From a virus, in the IMG/VR virus record IMGVR_UViG_3300031857_001425, positions 1 to 23,578 of that record: a stretch of DNA of 23,578 nt. One strand, 5' to 3'. Both the position numbers and the translations under genes were made by a program. Position 1 is the stretch's first letter; each line of letters opens with the position of its first letter. Positions 1 through 10,127 of the stretch are shown here, piece after piece. Below the pieces are notes generated by a model, which worked only from the letters and a program-made list of their open reading frames with translations, made no database searches and was not told the DNA's origin.

Positions 1-1
1 C

Positions 2-3000
2 AAGATAGGTGATAGTATAACATTATCAGCAAACTATGATGCTGAACAGTTAAACAAAATCTCAGACATCATCAGTCAGTTGATTAACGGTTCTGTTGAC
101 GTTGCTAAGAAGGCATGGCTCTTTGATATTCAAGGTAACAAGGAACTGATTAACAGTCTTCTCTTCTTGACTATGGCAGGGGTTCCTGTTGAGGATGCTG
201 TATACTTTTTGTCTCAGCCAATCATACGTGACTTTGTTAAAGAGCAACGTAAGTTCAAGAGTCAGTACTCAAGAGCTATTGGTTATGGAGATGTAGGAAA
301 CTTCTTTAGAAATGAGGCAAGAGATAAAATCTTGTTTAAGGAGAAAGGAGATAACAAGTACGGTTTTAATTGGAAGTTAGCAGACTTCCAAGAGAATAAT
401 GAAAGACCATCTAAGTTTAAAAATAACAGACCTAGTAAGAGACTTGTTTTTGAATCTATTAATGCTCTTGTAGGAAATAGCTCAGATTTTAGTAAGGAGA
501 CCTTAATTAGCCGTCTTAACAAGACAAAGGACTATGATAATTATGACCGTGCTGTATTCCTTCACTTCCTTGAGATAAGTGAGATGTCATCACAGATTAC
601 TCAGCTTACTCAGAACTTGAACTTTGACCGTACAAGAACAGAGACTCTTCTTGATGCAAGATTGAGACTTGCTAAGCTTGATGATCTTACTAATGGTATT
701 GAGCCCGAGTCTATTCAAAATATCATTGAGAACTCTCCGGTATCTGCCTACAAGATCCAAGACTTCATTCTTGATTTATTCAGTGACCTCTTCCCATTAA
801 GGGATAGCAAGGAGTTAAATAATTATATTGAATCTCTTAGCACTAAGGATATATCAGGCATGCCTCCTATATCAGCAGCTAAGAAGATGACTGGCCTGGA
901 TGCTGACCAGTACATTGAAAGATTCAGAAGTGATTTAATTAACTATGTATTCCAATCAGATTACTATAGATTCAATAATAGCAAAGGAGTATATAGAGGA
1001 TTTGATGTACAAGTTCCTATTGAAGGTGTTGCATATCTTCGTGCCGGAGCAAGAGTAAAAGATGGTATCTTATATGTAAGTAAGTCTGATATCCTTACAA
1101 CTTTCCAACAGGAACTCTATTCTAAAGATTCTATGTGGGAGAACAAGGTAGCACCTGTGGAGTCATCTGTATTTGCATTGTATGATGCTAAAACAGCTGA
1201 GGCTCTCTATACTAAGTTTGTATATGAAAGAGAAGTCCTGAGATCTTTTGAGAAGAATAGTCCGGAAAACTTAAAGAACTCATCTATCTACAAGACACAT
1301 CTGAATACATTCAAGAACGATTCAATGCCAGCATTTAAAGCTTATGAGGCTACTCTAAGAGATATGGCTTTGGATAATCTTAACTACCATGGACACATGT
1401 TCTTTGGTGGCCGATCTTATGCAAAACAAGTATTGGATATTAGTAAAACTCTTTCAAATAGATATGAGGTTCTTGATAGACTTGAGATTAGTACAGGAGG
1501 AATATCCTTTATAACAAATGATGGTCAGAAACAAAACATTACCATTAACAATCTTAAGTTTGCTGGAGAAAGACCTACACCAGAAGAGCTTGATTTGTAT
1601 TCTCAACAGATTGCAGAACTAGCTGACCCTACTGTTATCAAGGTTGAAGATTCTATAGAGAATGAAAGAATATCAAAAGTATTTTCAAGATTTGGATTGT
1701 ATGCATTACTTCAGACAGGTATTGATACTACATCAGCATTCAGTCTGATTAGAGCTGTTCCGAATGATATGTTCTATGGTCTTCTTAAGACTTCTTATGA
1801 CAAGGTTTTAGTTGATTTAAAAACTAAATCTAGATCATTACTGAAGGAATATTCAACTCTATTTAATAACCAGTATAGAATTGAGAACAATAACGTAAGC
1901 AACAAGCTTAAGAACTTTGCATTCAATCCTGAGGGTATTCCTTCTGATATTATTAAAATTACTGATGACACCATATCTAGTCTTGAGGCTGATGATGAAT
2001 CAAAAGCTGAGAACATAGGTCGTGTTATTACTATAAATGGTATTAACCTAAATCTTGATAAGCTTGATATACCATTTACACCTAATGACCAGCAGCTAGA
2101 AGCATTGCAACAAATTGCTGACTTCATTGATAATCCTACTCAGGATGTATTTACTCTGATGGGTTATGCTGGTACAGGTAAATCCAGTATCACAAAGATT
2201 GCTCTTGAGTACATGAGACAAAGTGGTCTTTCTATTAATGTAACAGCACCTACTCATAAAGCTAAGAAGGTAATTGCCAAACTAGCAAAGACAGGAGCTG
2301 TGACATTACAGAAACTTCTAGGTCTTGGTAGCTCATCTAAGCTTACTAAGACAGATCTCCGTAAGCTTAAGTTAACTGTACAAAAAGAATCTCTTCTTAA
2401 ACCTGATGTAGTAATTGTAGACGAAGCTTCACTTGTAGGTAATGAGTTATTTGATGCTCTGTCTGATTATGCTGGAGAGGGTAAAACAAAGATCTTATTC
2501 ATTGGAGATCCTGCACAGCTTAATCCTGTTGAGGAAGATAAGACCACTTCTAAAAGATCTAAGGCCTTTGATCATCCTTATAAGTATGAACTGACTAAAG
2601 TAGAAAGACAAGCTGGATCAAATCCACTAGGTCCTATACTTGAAGACATTCGTAATAATCAGAAAAAGAATACATCAGCTATAGATGCTAAAACAGAGCT
2701 TTCTGGTAATCAAGGTATTGTATCAACAAGAGCTGGTGTTGATTTTACAAGACAAGCTGCTGCTGCTTTTATGTCTAAGAATTTTGAACGTAATCGAAAC
2801 TTTGTAAGAATCTTATCATACTCTAACGAAAGAGTAGAACAGTTCAACCAGGTTGTAAGAAAAGCAATGGGTTATAATACAGAATATGTTATAGGTGACC
2901 TTATTATGGCATATGAAAATGTAGGCTATCAAAAAGGTGGAACATATCAAATAAATAACTCTGTTGATTATGAGGTACTATCGGTTCAAGCAGAAAATAA

Positions 3001-4255
3001 AATGACATTCAATGGTCTAGGAGGTCTTGAACTAACTGGATATACAATACAACTACAAGAAATAGATGGTGATGGTAGTATATATGAGAAGTTTGTATTA
3101 ACTAGAGACACTCCTCAAGAAATTATTAATCTTCTTGCTCAGAAACTGGTTGAATATCAAAAATCTTTAGATGCTCAGGTTGAATCAGGACAGATAAAAG
3201 CAAACCAAGCCTTTGCAATATACAGTGGATTGAAAGATTCTATAATGACTCCATTTGACGTTACGGATAAAAAAGGTAGAGTAGTTCTTAAAAAGTCAAT
3301 AGACTATGGCTATGCTCATACTATTCATAAGTCACAAGGATCAACGTATACAAACGTGTTTGTAGATACAGAGTCAATCATTGAGGCACCTGTTCCCCTA
3401 GAAGAGAAAAACCAACTAAAGTATGTGGCTTTTTCTAGAGCAACAAACATTGCTTACTCATTAAATAGAGATGGTCAACTGAATGGTGAAAAAATCAATT
3501 GGGACGGTGACTTTGGTTCTAAGAAAGTAATTGCTGGTAAGATTGGTAAGAGTACAAATAAGAAAAGAATTGGAGATATTCAAACAGGAGACTTGTTTGA
3601 ACTACTTCAAGATACTTCTACTGGAGTAATGACATTTAATGTTCTAACCAAAGAGGATAAGACAACTAAGAAACAAGTTGATCAGTACTCTGAACTTACA
3701 GACGCAGCTGCAATAAAGGTAAGCATTGATTATCCTAATACAATATTTGTAAGAAACGAAGCATCAACACAAAGTAGAGATACTGCTGGTACCAATGTTG
3801 TATACAGAGCCATGGGTGACAGTTCATTAGGTATAAGAACCAAATCATTACCACGTGTTTCTCAATATAAGGAAGCTAAGATCAATGATTTCAATGCTAA
3901 GGCTGCATGGACAGATGCTACTCTTAAAGACAACAAAGCCATGATTGATGAGGATATAGCTGCTCTTATGGAGAAGAAAGAATCCGGTGTCAACCTTGCA
4001 TTTGATGCTAATGGTTATGGCCAGTACCTTATTGGTTACAATGAATACTTCCCTTCAGCTGCTGATGCACAGTATGCTGATAAAACAACACTAGGTGTCC
4101 AAACCTTTTTGTATCTTTCACAACAATTATTTGAGAAGTTCGGATATATAAATCCTCACTACTTGACTTTTGGTGAAGGACGTATTGTTGTACAATATGG
4201 TGCTCCTGTAACAGATGAAGAAATCGCAGACTTTAACAATAAATGCTTTAAGTAA
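2..4255 (+). CDS. Giant multidomain protein with Dda/RecD-like SF1 helicase (5' partial)
   Basis: The reading frame is open to the left edge, so the protein starts outside the window; 1417 residues are visible, numbered here from nt 2. A complete superfamily 1 helicase lies at about nt 2080-3470: a TPNDQQLEAL Q-like motif, Walker A GYAGTGKSS (residues 721-729), motif II VDEAS (about nt 2418), motif III FIGDPAQLNPV (about nt 2497), motif V with TIHKSQGS (about nt 3322) and motif VI VAFSRATN (about nt 3424). Order and spacing resemble phage T4 Dda and RecD2, 5'-3' DNA helicases of the SF1B class. The roughly 700 residues before the helicase and 250 after it match nothing I recognise. Giant proteins in crAss-like phages are thought to be packaged and ejected with the DNA. 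A role in ejected-DNA processing, or in early transcription and replication, is therefore an inference. It ends in TAA directly abutting the next ATG. Confidence 0.85.
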   Translation, partial: KIGDSITLSANYDAEQLNKISDIISQLINGSVDVAKKAWLFDIQGNKELINSLLFLTMAGVPVEDAVYFLSQPIIRDFVKEQRKFKSQYSRAIGYGDVGNFFRNEARDKILFKEKGDNKYGFNWKLADFQENNERPSKFKNNRPSKRLVFESINALVGNSSDFSKETLISRLNKTKDYDNYDRAVFLHFLEISEMSSQITQLTQNLNFDRTRTETLLDARLRLAKLDDLTNGIEPESIQNIIENSPVSAYKIQDFILDLFSDLFPLRDSKELNNYIESLSTKDISGMPPISAAKKMTGLDADQYIERFRSDLINYVFQSDYYRFNNSKGVYRGFDVQVPIEGVAYLRAGARVKDGILYVSKSDILTTFQQELYSKDSMWENKVAPVESSVFALYDAKTAEALYTKFVYEREVLRSFEKNSPENLKNSSIYKTHLNTFKNDSMPAFKAYEATLRDMALDNLNYHGHMFFGGRSYAKQVLDISKTLSNRYEVLDRLEISTGGISFITNDGQKQNITINNLKFAGERPTPEELDLYSQQIAELADPTVIKVEDSIENERISKVFSRFGLYALLQTGIDTTSAFSLIRAVPNDMFYGLLKTSYDKVLVDLKTKSRSLLKEYSTLFNNQYRIENNNVSNKLKNFAFNPEGIPSDIIKITDDTISSLEADDESKAENIGRVITINGINLNLDKLDIPFTPNDQQLEALQQIADFIDNPTQDVFTLMGYAGTGKSSITKIALEYMRQSGLSINVTAPTHKAKKVIAKLAKTGAVTLQKLLGLGSSSKLTKTDLRKLKLTVQKESLLKPDVVIVDEASLVGNELFDALSDYAGEGKTKILFIGDPAQLNPVEEDKTTSKRSKAFDHPYKYELTKVERQAGSNPLGPILEDIRNNQKKNTSAIDAKTELSGNQGIVSTRAGVDFTRQAAAAFMSKNFERNRNFVRILSYSNERVEQFNQVVRKAMGYNTEYVIGDLIMAYENVGYQKGGTYQINNSVDYEVLSVQAENKMTFNGLGGLELTGYTIQLQEIDGDGSIYEKFVLTRDTPQEIINLLAQKLVEYQKSLDAQVESGQIKANQAFAIYSGLKDSIMTPFDVTDKKGRVVLKKSIDYGYAHTIHKSQGSTYTNVFVDTESIIEAPVPLEEKNQLKYVAFSRATNIAYSLNRDGQLNGEKINWDGDFGSKKVIAGKIGKSTNKKRIGDIQTGDLFELLQDTSTGVMTFNVLTKEDKTTKKQVDQYSELTDAAAIKVSIDYPNTIFVRNEASTQSRDTAGTNVVYRAMGDSSLGIRTKSLPRVSQYKEAKINDFNAKAAWTDATLKDNKAMIDEDIAALMEKKESGVNLAFDANGYGQYLIGYNEYFPSAADAQYADKTTLGVQTFLYLSQQLFEKFGYINPHYLTFGEGRIVVQYGAPVTDEEIADFNNKCFK

Positions 4256-7200
4256 ATGGTAGCTTGTCCTATGCCTGGGGTGCTTGATCCCCTTATTGAA
4301 TATGCTAAATCAATTGGTCTTGCAGATATAGCAGAGCAAGAGGTAAAACGTGCTTATCTTACAATCAATCAGAACAAGCAACTAGGAGAGGAAATAGAAA
4401 TTCCTACTATTGAGCAGTTTAATGACATGCTTGAAACTCTTGCTATTCATGCTCCTGGTCTTCGTAATGCACCATTAGGTGCCATGCATAATGGATTTCA
4501 AACATCTATTAATACAAACCCTGCATACAGTACCATTACTAATCCTATTACTCTTGATGTTCAATCACAGAGTAGTATGAAAGTATCAGCAAGACTTGGT
4601 AGATTTCTAAGTTTACTTAGTCAGAATACCGGTGTTCCGTATCAGATGGTTACACCAGAGCAAGCTGCAGAAATAACAGCCGGATCAGTCAATGCATGGA
4701 AAGGTCAACCAGCTTTCTTTTTTCAGGGACAGGTATATGTTATTCCAGGACTGATTACAGAGAAGATGGCATTCCACGAGTTTGCTCATCCTTTAATGAG
4801 AGCAATACAACTATCCAATAAAGCATTGTTTGATAAACTGGTTAACCAGGTATTGGAAACATCTATGGGACCTAAGCTTCTTGAGGCAGCTAAAAATGCT
4901 TACCCTGGATTAGCTGAAGATGATCCTATTATTCTTGAGGAAATGTTGGTAATGGCTCTTACTGAAGCTGCTGTTGAAAAGAAAGATTCAGCATTCAATA
5001 AGTTTATATCAGATCTTCTCTTTGCTATCCGTCAGATGTTGAGAAAGATATTTGGGAAGGATGAGAAAGTCACTATAGAAAAACTGAATGAGAATACTAC
5101 CCTAGAAGAATTAGCTGATATGCTTGTACTGGATAAGTTCATACTTGATCTAGATGCTGTATCAGCAGAAGATGTTGTTGCATATTATGCATCATTAGAT
5201 GAGGTTGTGAAAGATATTACTAATCTTCCTGCCAACAAACTCGTTGATGCTACAAATGAGATGTATACTGTTATGAGCAAGCATCTTAATCTTATTATAA
5301 AAAATAAAGATTATGCTGCAGCAGAAGAGATTATCAAGGATAAGTACAATAGAAATGACATTAGTGAGATCAAAAGAAATCTTACACCCTTTCAGGATTC
5401 AACAACTTTTATAACACAAGAGATTACTAGAATCATGGAGGAGATCCGCACTGCTGAAAGCCATACTATAGCTTTTGTGCAGAGCTTGGATAGATTGTTA
5501 AGCATGGCTACAAAAATGAACCGTGCTATTACTGGTCTCATCAAGGATCCTAATTCAAAAGAGAACATATCTACTGTATTCTATTTTAATGATATCATTA
5601 ATGGATGGGAAAGTTTCATAGATAACTTCAAAGAAAGTCTTGCTGAAGCACAGGAAGAAGGTTACATTGAAGCAGAAAATTCAATCTTTGAACTTGTAGA
5701 GAAGATTAAAGGTCAGATAGACAGTGCCCGTATTTCTACAAGAAAGGTTTACTTCAATGGTACTAGTGAACTAATCAAGACTCAGTTAAAACCAATGCAA
5801 CAGTACATTGACGATAAGTATAAAAAACTTATGGATGATGTAACTAGACTAGGTCTTTCTGAAAAAACTAGACTTCTCCGTATGAAAGATTACTGGGGAC
5901 TAGATGAAGAACAATTAAAAGCTTTCTTGTCTTTCAAAGAAAGAGTAGACAAAGGAGAAAAGCTTACAGGTGTTGCTGCTCAGAACTATGAGAAACTGAA
6001 AAGATTATCATTCAAGAAGGGAGCATACCTATCAGAAGAAAAGATAGACTATCTAATGCAAGGTAATATTGGTGACGCACATGCTACCAATTCCTTTCTG
6101 GAAGCCTACATCTATAACCAGGATCCAATTGTTTTTGGATTTGCATCATGGGTAAAAAACCGAATAACCGATGTTTTAACCACGGCACAAACTAAGGGTA
6201 ATGCATTCATGACTGATGTAAGACCTCTTTTGGAGAAAGCAGGATACAATCAAAGTAATCCTGCAGCCTTTGGTGCTAAGATAACTTTCATAGATAGAAG
6301 ACCAGCCCGTGACAAAGACGGACAAACAATAGATAAGGAAGTAAGAACTATTCTGAATCCCCACAAGGACTATAGAGCAAGTATTGCTAAAATGGATAAG
6401 GCTATTGAAGATGCTGTTTTAAAAGCACAACAAAGTGGTAATGATACTGAGGCTGCCCGTCTGAAGCTAGAAAAAGATATCTTCATGAGAAATTTCTTTC
6501 ATACTCCATATGTAAAGGAATACTATGAGAGATACCGGATTTTCAATAAGGGTGACAATGATACCATTGGTGCCATAGCTGAGATGAGAAGAAAAGATCT
6601 ACAGTCTAGGATTCAAAATCTCTCTACTACTGTAGATAGAAATAGTGAAGAGGAAAACAAGGAAGTATCTGAAGGTCTGGATGTACTATGGAGAGAATAT
6701 CGATTACTGCATTCAAATTATAATGCTGCCGGTCAATTAAAAAGCCCAGATGAAATTGCTATTGCATCAAGACTAAGAGAGTTCAGAGATGCCTCAAAAG
6801 ACTTTTACATATATGAGCCAATGGTTTCACTGTTTACTGATGCTTTGGCAAGATATGAGGATGAACTTTCTAGAAAGAACTACCCACCTCAGGTAGTAGA
6901 GAAACTAAGAATGCAATGGATGGCTCGTAATACTAATATCAAAATCAACGATGATTATTTCAAAGAGGAGAAAAGAATCATGGATAAGCTTAATGCAATC
7001 AAAGCTAAGCTTCCTGTAAACGTTGCTGCAACAATAAAGATTGATGAGGCCTATGAAGAGATGAGACAACTTCTCAATCCTTATAGGGATGATGATATGC
7101 AGCCTGATGGAACAGCTATGAGTATTAATAACGTAGCTGCAATCAAAGCTGTTGAAGATAAGATTGAGAAGGCTAAGGACCTACTTATGGGTATAACAGG

Positions 7201-9976
7201 TCTTACCAAACTTGAACAACAGGAACTTAATGACTTGTTTGAAATAAAATCTACAGGACGTTTAGATCCATTAGAGTATGCAAGATTTACCAAGTTAATG
7301 GACAAGAGATCTCGGTATGGTTTGTCAAAGGAAGATAAGCAAGATATAATGGAACTGTATAATGAACTGTCTGATTTAAGACAGTCAGTTCCTACTGTTT
7401 ATTATTTGGATACAATCAACAATATTTTTGGATTGGTTCCAATTGAGACACTTAAAAAAAGTATTGGGTCAAAAGATATTACCGTTGATAATATTGATAG
7501 AGTTTTAGATCCTACTTTTTATAACACCGTTATTGCAAAATACCCTGAGGTTAAAAAATGGTTTGATGAAAACCACAGCATGAAACAAGTTAGGGATAAA
7601 ACTGGTGGAACAACAACACGTATAACAAGAGTAAGAGCCTGGAGTGTTACAAGACCGAAGGATGCTAGATACTATGAAACATTCAGCTTTACTAACTCTA
7701 AAGGTGAACCTGAAACTGTTCTAGGAGTACCTGCTAAGCAGTATACTCAACGTATTGTAAAAGATGAATACATCACCAAAGAAGTTACAATGCTTGAGGC
7801 ATTAGAACAAGGTGACCCTACATTAGCTACTGTAGATAATTATGGTAAGCACTTACCACGTCTAGATGCTCCTGATAATAGATTTGTCAATCAACAGTTC
7901 TTTGATATCAAGAAAAATGATAGACCATTGTATAATGCAATTTTAGCTCTTTCTAAATATCATTTGAAGTTTCAGGAAGGTAATCCTAGTCAGTCTAAGT
8001 TGTTCTTGGACGTACCTAGGTTTATGACTAGTAACTATGAAAGAAATCTTAACTTCCTAAATGCAGATAAGAAACCAGAAAATCCTATATCTGGATGGTT
8101 TAGAAGTGTTAGAAACTTATTTGTAGGATCTTCAGATGACTTTGATCGTGGATTCAATTATGAAGAACAATCAATGATCATGCAGGGAGATCTATATGAT
8201 GACCAATATGCAGGTATTCCAATACATGGATTATCTGATTTGGAGGTCAATGACGTTTCTTTAGATGTAGTAGGAGGAATGCTTAGATATATGTTATCAG
8301 CTGAAAAACAAAGAGCTCTTATTGAAATGAATCCAATGGCCCGAGCTTTACAGTCTGTACTACATGATCCAGCTAACTATGTAAACATTCAAAAAGGTTT
8401 ATCAAAAGGTCAAAGCAAAGCAAGAGATATTACTAATGCTATGCAACAGAAAGCATTATGGAAACAACAATACAAAGAGAAGTCAGTAAGACAAAAAACA
8501 ATAGATAACTTTATTGAAAGAGAGTTTGAAGGTATAACTAGTAAAGGAGCAATGGCCAGTGATGCAGATATCAGATGGCTTAATAAAGCAGCTCAGAATA
8601 TTATGAAGTTGTCAGCCTTTGGTTACTTTGCTTTAGATGTTCCATCGGCTATGAAAAACGATTTTTCATTAAGAATTCAATCTATGATTGAGGCTGCTGG
8701 AGGTAGATATTTTAATACAGCTAACTACATGAAAGGTCAGCTTTGGGCATCCAATACTGCAATGGATGTTAGTATGAATCTTTACACAGGAAAACCTAAG
8801 ACACATAATGAACAGCTTGTCCAAATATTTGATGCATACCAAGGTAGATTTGAAGAGAAGTTTGGAGAAGACATGTCACGATCCTTTGCAAAAGATGCTG
8901 TAGGAGGATTGAGTTGGATGACTAGTTTTAGAAAGTGGACAGAATTAAATTCAACAATATCCATCTTTGGTGCTATGATGTACCATCAGACTGTTGAAAG
9001 AACCATTAACGGAAGAACAGAAAGGATTCAATACATGGACGCATGGGAAACTGTTGATGGTCAAATCAAACTTAAAGATGGTGTTGATCCTTCTTGGGGT
9101 ATTGGTGGAGATAACTTTAAAGCATTCAAGAACAAAGTACAGGGTGTAACAAATAACCTGGCAGGTTCCTTTGCTAAGTTTGATTATTCTGAAGCTGATA
9201 GATACTTACTATTCAAATGGATTATTGCATTCAAGAGATGGTTTATAAGAATGTTCTTGAATCGATTCCAATTCAGAGGCTCTTGGAGAGATCCTCGATA
9301 TAGATTTGATGCAGCTGTAGGAGATACAGTAATGGGTTATCATGTTGAATCCTTAAGATATCTTATAAGGAGTATTAAAGGAGGTAGTGATTATATGAAA
9401 TCTATAAGTGATTCAGAAAAAACAGCCTTGATGAAATCACTTATAGACGGTGCAAGTTGGTTATTACTTGCAATGTCGGTATCAATGATATTTGGATTTG
9501 ATGGTGATGATCCAGATAAGTTTGAAAAACTTCGTAATAAGTCAGGACCATTACCATTCCCTGGTACACCGGAGACTGAGATGGACTTTAATTTCATGGG
9601 ATGGTTATCAAACCATTCCCTACTGATGGCCATGGGTCTCAAGCAAGAACAAGAACAATGGTTAAATGGTGGACAGTATCTTGAAATGATTAAACTAGAT
9701 TCTGTAGCAATGACTAATACCTTTGCTAACTATTCAAAAATTGGAGGAGGTCTATTGACGCATGCAATGCATAGTCTCTTTGGTACTGATGATTCAAAGG
9801 CATACTTTGATCAACGAGAAGGACCTTATGTATGGATGCAGGAAGGAGGCACTGATAATTGGATTGAAGGAAATAAAGCAATAACATATCTTTCACGATC
9901 ATTAGGAGCAACAGGTAAATCTTTGGATCCAGCAATGGCAGTAACTAACTTTGTAAAAGCACAAAATTGGAGATAA
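4256..9976 (+). CDS. Giant 1906-aa polyvalent/cargo-type protein with zincin motif
   Basis: This very large protein begins at the ATG touching the preceding TAA, in the same frame. Near the N-terminus a hydrophobic strand leads into a helix with H174-E-F-A-H178, the HExxH zinc-binding signature of gluzincin-type metallopeptidases; E228 or E229 in a following helix (LEEMLVMALTEA) is a plausible third ligand. The middle (about residues 250-1100) is rich in charged helices, probably coiled coil. The C-terminal third contains aromatic and basic stretches and one clear hydrophobic segment at about residues 1733-1748 (SWLLLAMSVSMIFGF), which could enter a membrane. Zincin-like domains inside giant phage proteins are a known theme of 'polyvalent' proteins delivered with the genome. 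Whether this one cleaves itself, its neighbour or a host protein is not visible. Function beyond the protease-like domain is unknown to me. Confidence 0.85.
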   Translation: MVACPMPGVLDPLIEYAKSIGLADIAEQEVKRAYLTINQNKQLGEEIEIPTIEQFNDMLETLAIHAPGLRNAPLGAMHNGFQTSINTNPAYSTITNPITLDVQSQSSMKVSARLGRFLSLLSQNTGVPYQMVTPEQAAEITAGSVNAWKGQPAFFFQGQVYVIPGLITEKMAFHEFAHPLMRAIQLSNKALFDKLVNQVLETSMGPKLLEAAKNAYPGLAEDDPIILEEMLVMALTEAAVEKKDSAFNKFISDLLFAIRQMLRKIFGKDEKVTIEKLNENTTLEELADMLVLDKFILDLDAVSAEDVVAYYASLDEVVKDITNLPANKLVDATNEMYTVMSKHLNLIIKNKDYAAAEEIIKDKYNRNDISEIKRNLTPFQDSTTFITQEITRIMEEIRTAESHTIAFVQSLDRLLSMATKMNRAITGLIKDPNSKENISTVFYFNDIINGWESFIDNFKESLAEAQEEGYIEAENSIFELVEKIKGQIDSARISTRKVYFNGTSELIKTQLKPMQQYIDDKYKKLMDDVTRLGLSEKTRLLRMKDYWGLDEEQLKAFLSFKERVDKGEKLTGVAAQNYEKLKRLSFKKGAYLSEEKIDYLMQGNIGDAHATNSFLEAYIYNQDPIVFGFASWVKNRITDVLTTAQTKGNAFMTDVRPLLEKAGYNQSNPAAFGAKITFIDRRPARDKDGQTIDKEVRTILNPHKDYRASIAKMDKAIEDAVLKAQQSGNDTEAARLKLEKDIFMRNFFHTPYVKEYYERYRIFNKGDNDTIGAIAEMRRKDLQSRIQNLSTTVDRNSEEENKEVSEGLDVLWREYRLLHSNYNAAGQLKSPDEIAIASRLREFRDASKDFYIYEPMVSLFTDALARYEDELSRKNYPPQVVEKLRMQWMARNTNIKINDDYFKEEKRIMDKLNAIKAKLPVNVAATIKIDEAYEEMRQLLNPYRDDDMQPDGTAMSINNVAAIKAVEDKIEKAKDLLMGITGLTKLEQQELNDLFEIKSTGRLDPLEYARFTKLMDKRSRYGLSKEDKQDIMELYNELSDLRQSVPTVYYLDTINNIFGLVPIETLKKSIGSKDITVDNIDRVLDPTFYNTVIAKYPEVKKWFDENHSMKQVRDKTGGTTTRITRVRAWSVTRPKDARYYETFSFTNSKGEPETVLGVPAKQYTQRIVKDEYITKEVTMLEALEQGDPTLATVDNYGKHLPRLDAPDNRFVNQQFFDIKKNDRPLYNAILALSKYHLKFQEGNPSQSKLFLDVPRFMTSNYERNLNFLNADKKPENPISGWFRSVRNLFVGSSDDFDRGFNYEEQSMIMQGDLYDDQYAGIPIHGLSDLEVNDVSLDVVGGMLRYMLSAEKQRALIEMNPMARALQSVLHDPANYVNIQKGLSKGQSKARDITNAMQQKALWKQQYKEKSVRQKTIDNFIEREFEGITSKGAMASDADIRWLNKAAQNIMKLSAFGYFALDVPSAMKNDFSLRIQSMIEAAGGRYFNTANYMKGQLWASNTAMDVSMNLYTGKPKTHNEQLVQIFDAYQGRFEEKFGEDMSRSFAKDAVGGLSWMTSFRKWTELNSTISIFGAMMYHQTVERTINGRTERIQYMDAWETVDGQIKLKDGVDPSWGIGGDNFKAFKNKVQGVTNNLAGSFAKFDYSEADRYLLFKWIIAFKRWFIRMFLNRFQFRGSWRDPRYRFDAAVGDTVMGYHVESLRYLIRSIKGGSDYMKSISDSEKTALMKSLIDGASWLLLAMSVSMIFGFDGDDPDKFEKLRNKSGPLPFPGTPETEMDFNFMGWLSNHSLLMAMGLKQEQEQWLNGGQYLEMIKLDSVAMTNTFANYSKIGGGLLTHAMHSLFGTDDSKAYFDQREGPYVWMQEGGTDNWIEGNKAITYLSRSLGATGKSLDPAMAVTNFVKAQNWR

Positions 9977-9980
9977 TAGA

Positions 9981-10121
9981 ATGGCAAAAACAGTATCATC
10001 TAAAAACAACTATGCACCCAGAGACGTTAAAAAGAAACGTCCTGGGGTACATAGTAAAAGTAAATTCAGTAAATTGAAATCTAGTAGGCACTATAAGAAG
10101 CTTAATAGAGGACAAGGATAA
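9981..10121 (+). CDS. Small highly basic protein, 46 aa
   Basis: A short ORF starts 4 nt after the stop of the 1906-aa gene and ends 6 nt before the terminator stem, so it fills the gap exactly and is the last gene of the plus-strand block. It encodes 46 residues, strongly enriched in Lys and Arg, including KKKRPGVHSKSK and a C-terminal RHYKKLNRGQG, with no acidic cluster. I see no signal peptide or membrane segment. Such composition suits nucleic-acid binding, DNA condensation or a minor packaged protein. The 'KKKRPGVHSK' style of sequence resembles small basic ORFs I associate with Bacteroidota phages, but I cannot name a family. It could also be a spurious ORF, although the tight fit and Lys/Arg bias argue against that. 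Confidence 0.65.
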   Translation: MAKTVSSKNNYAPRDVKKKRPGVHSKSKFSKLKSSRHYKKLNRGQG

Positions 10122-10127
10122 AAGAAA

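Noticed and set aside
80-247. A start codon (TTG at 80) for the first giant protein, and a short minus-strand ORF beneath it
   Set aside because: The frame of the giant protein is open back to the left edge, so TTG is internal; the minus-strand ORF is a shadow with no supporting context.
10018-10042. GACGTT/AACGTC inverted repeat near the plus-strand block end
   Set aside because: It lies inside the small basic ORF, has only a 6-bp stem and is followed by no T-tract.
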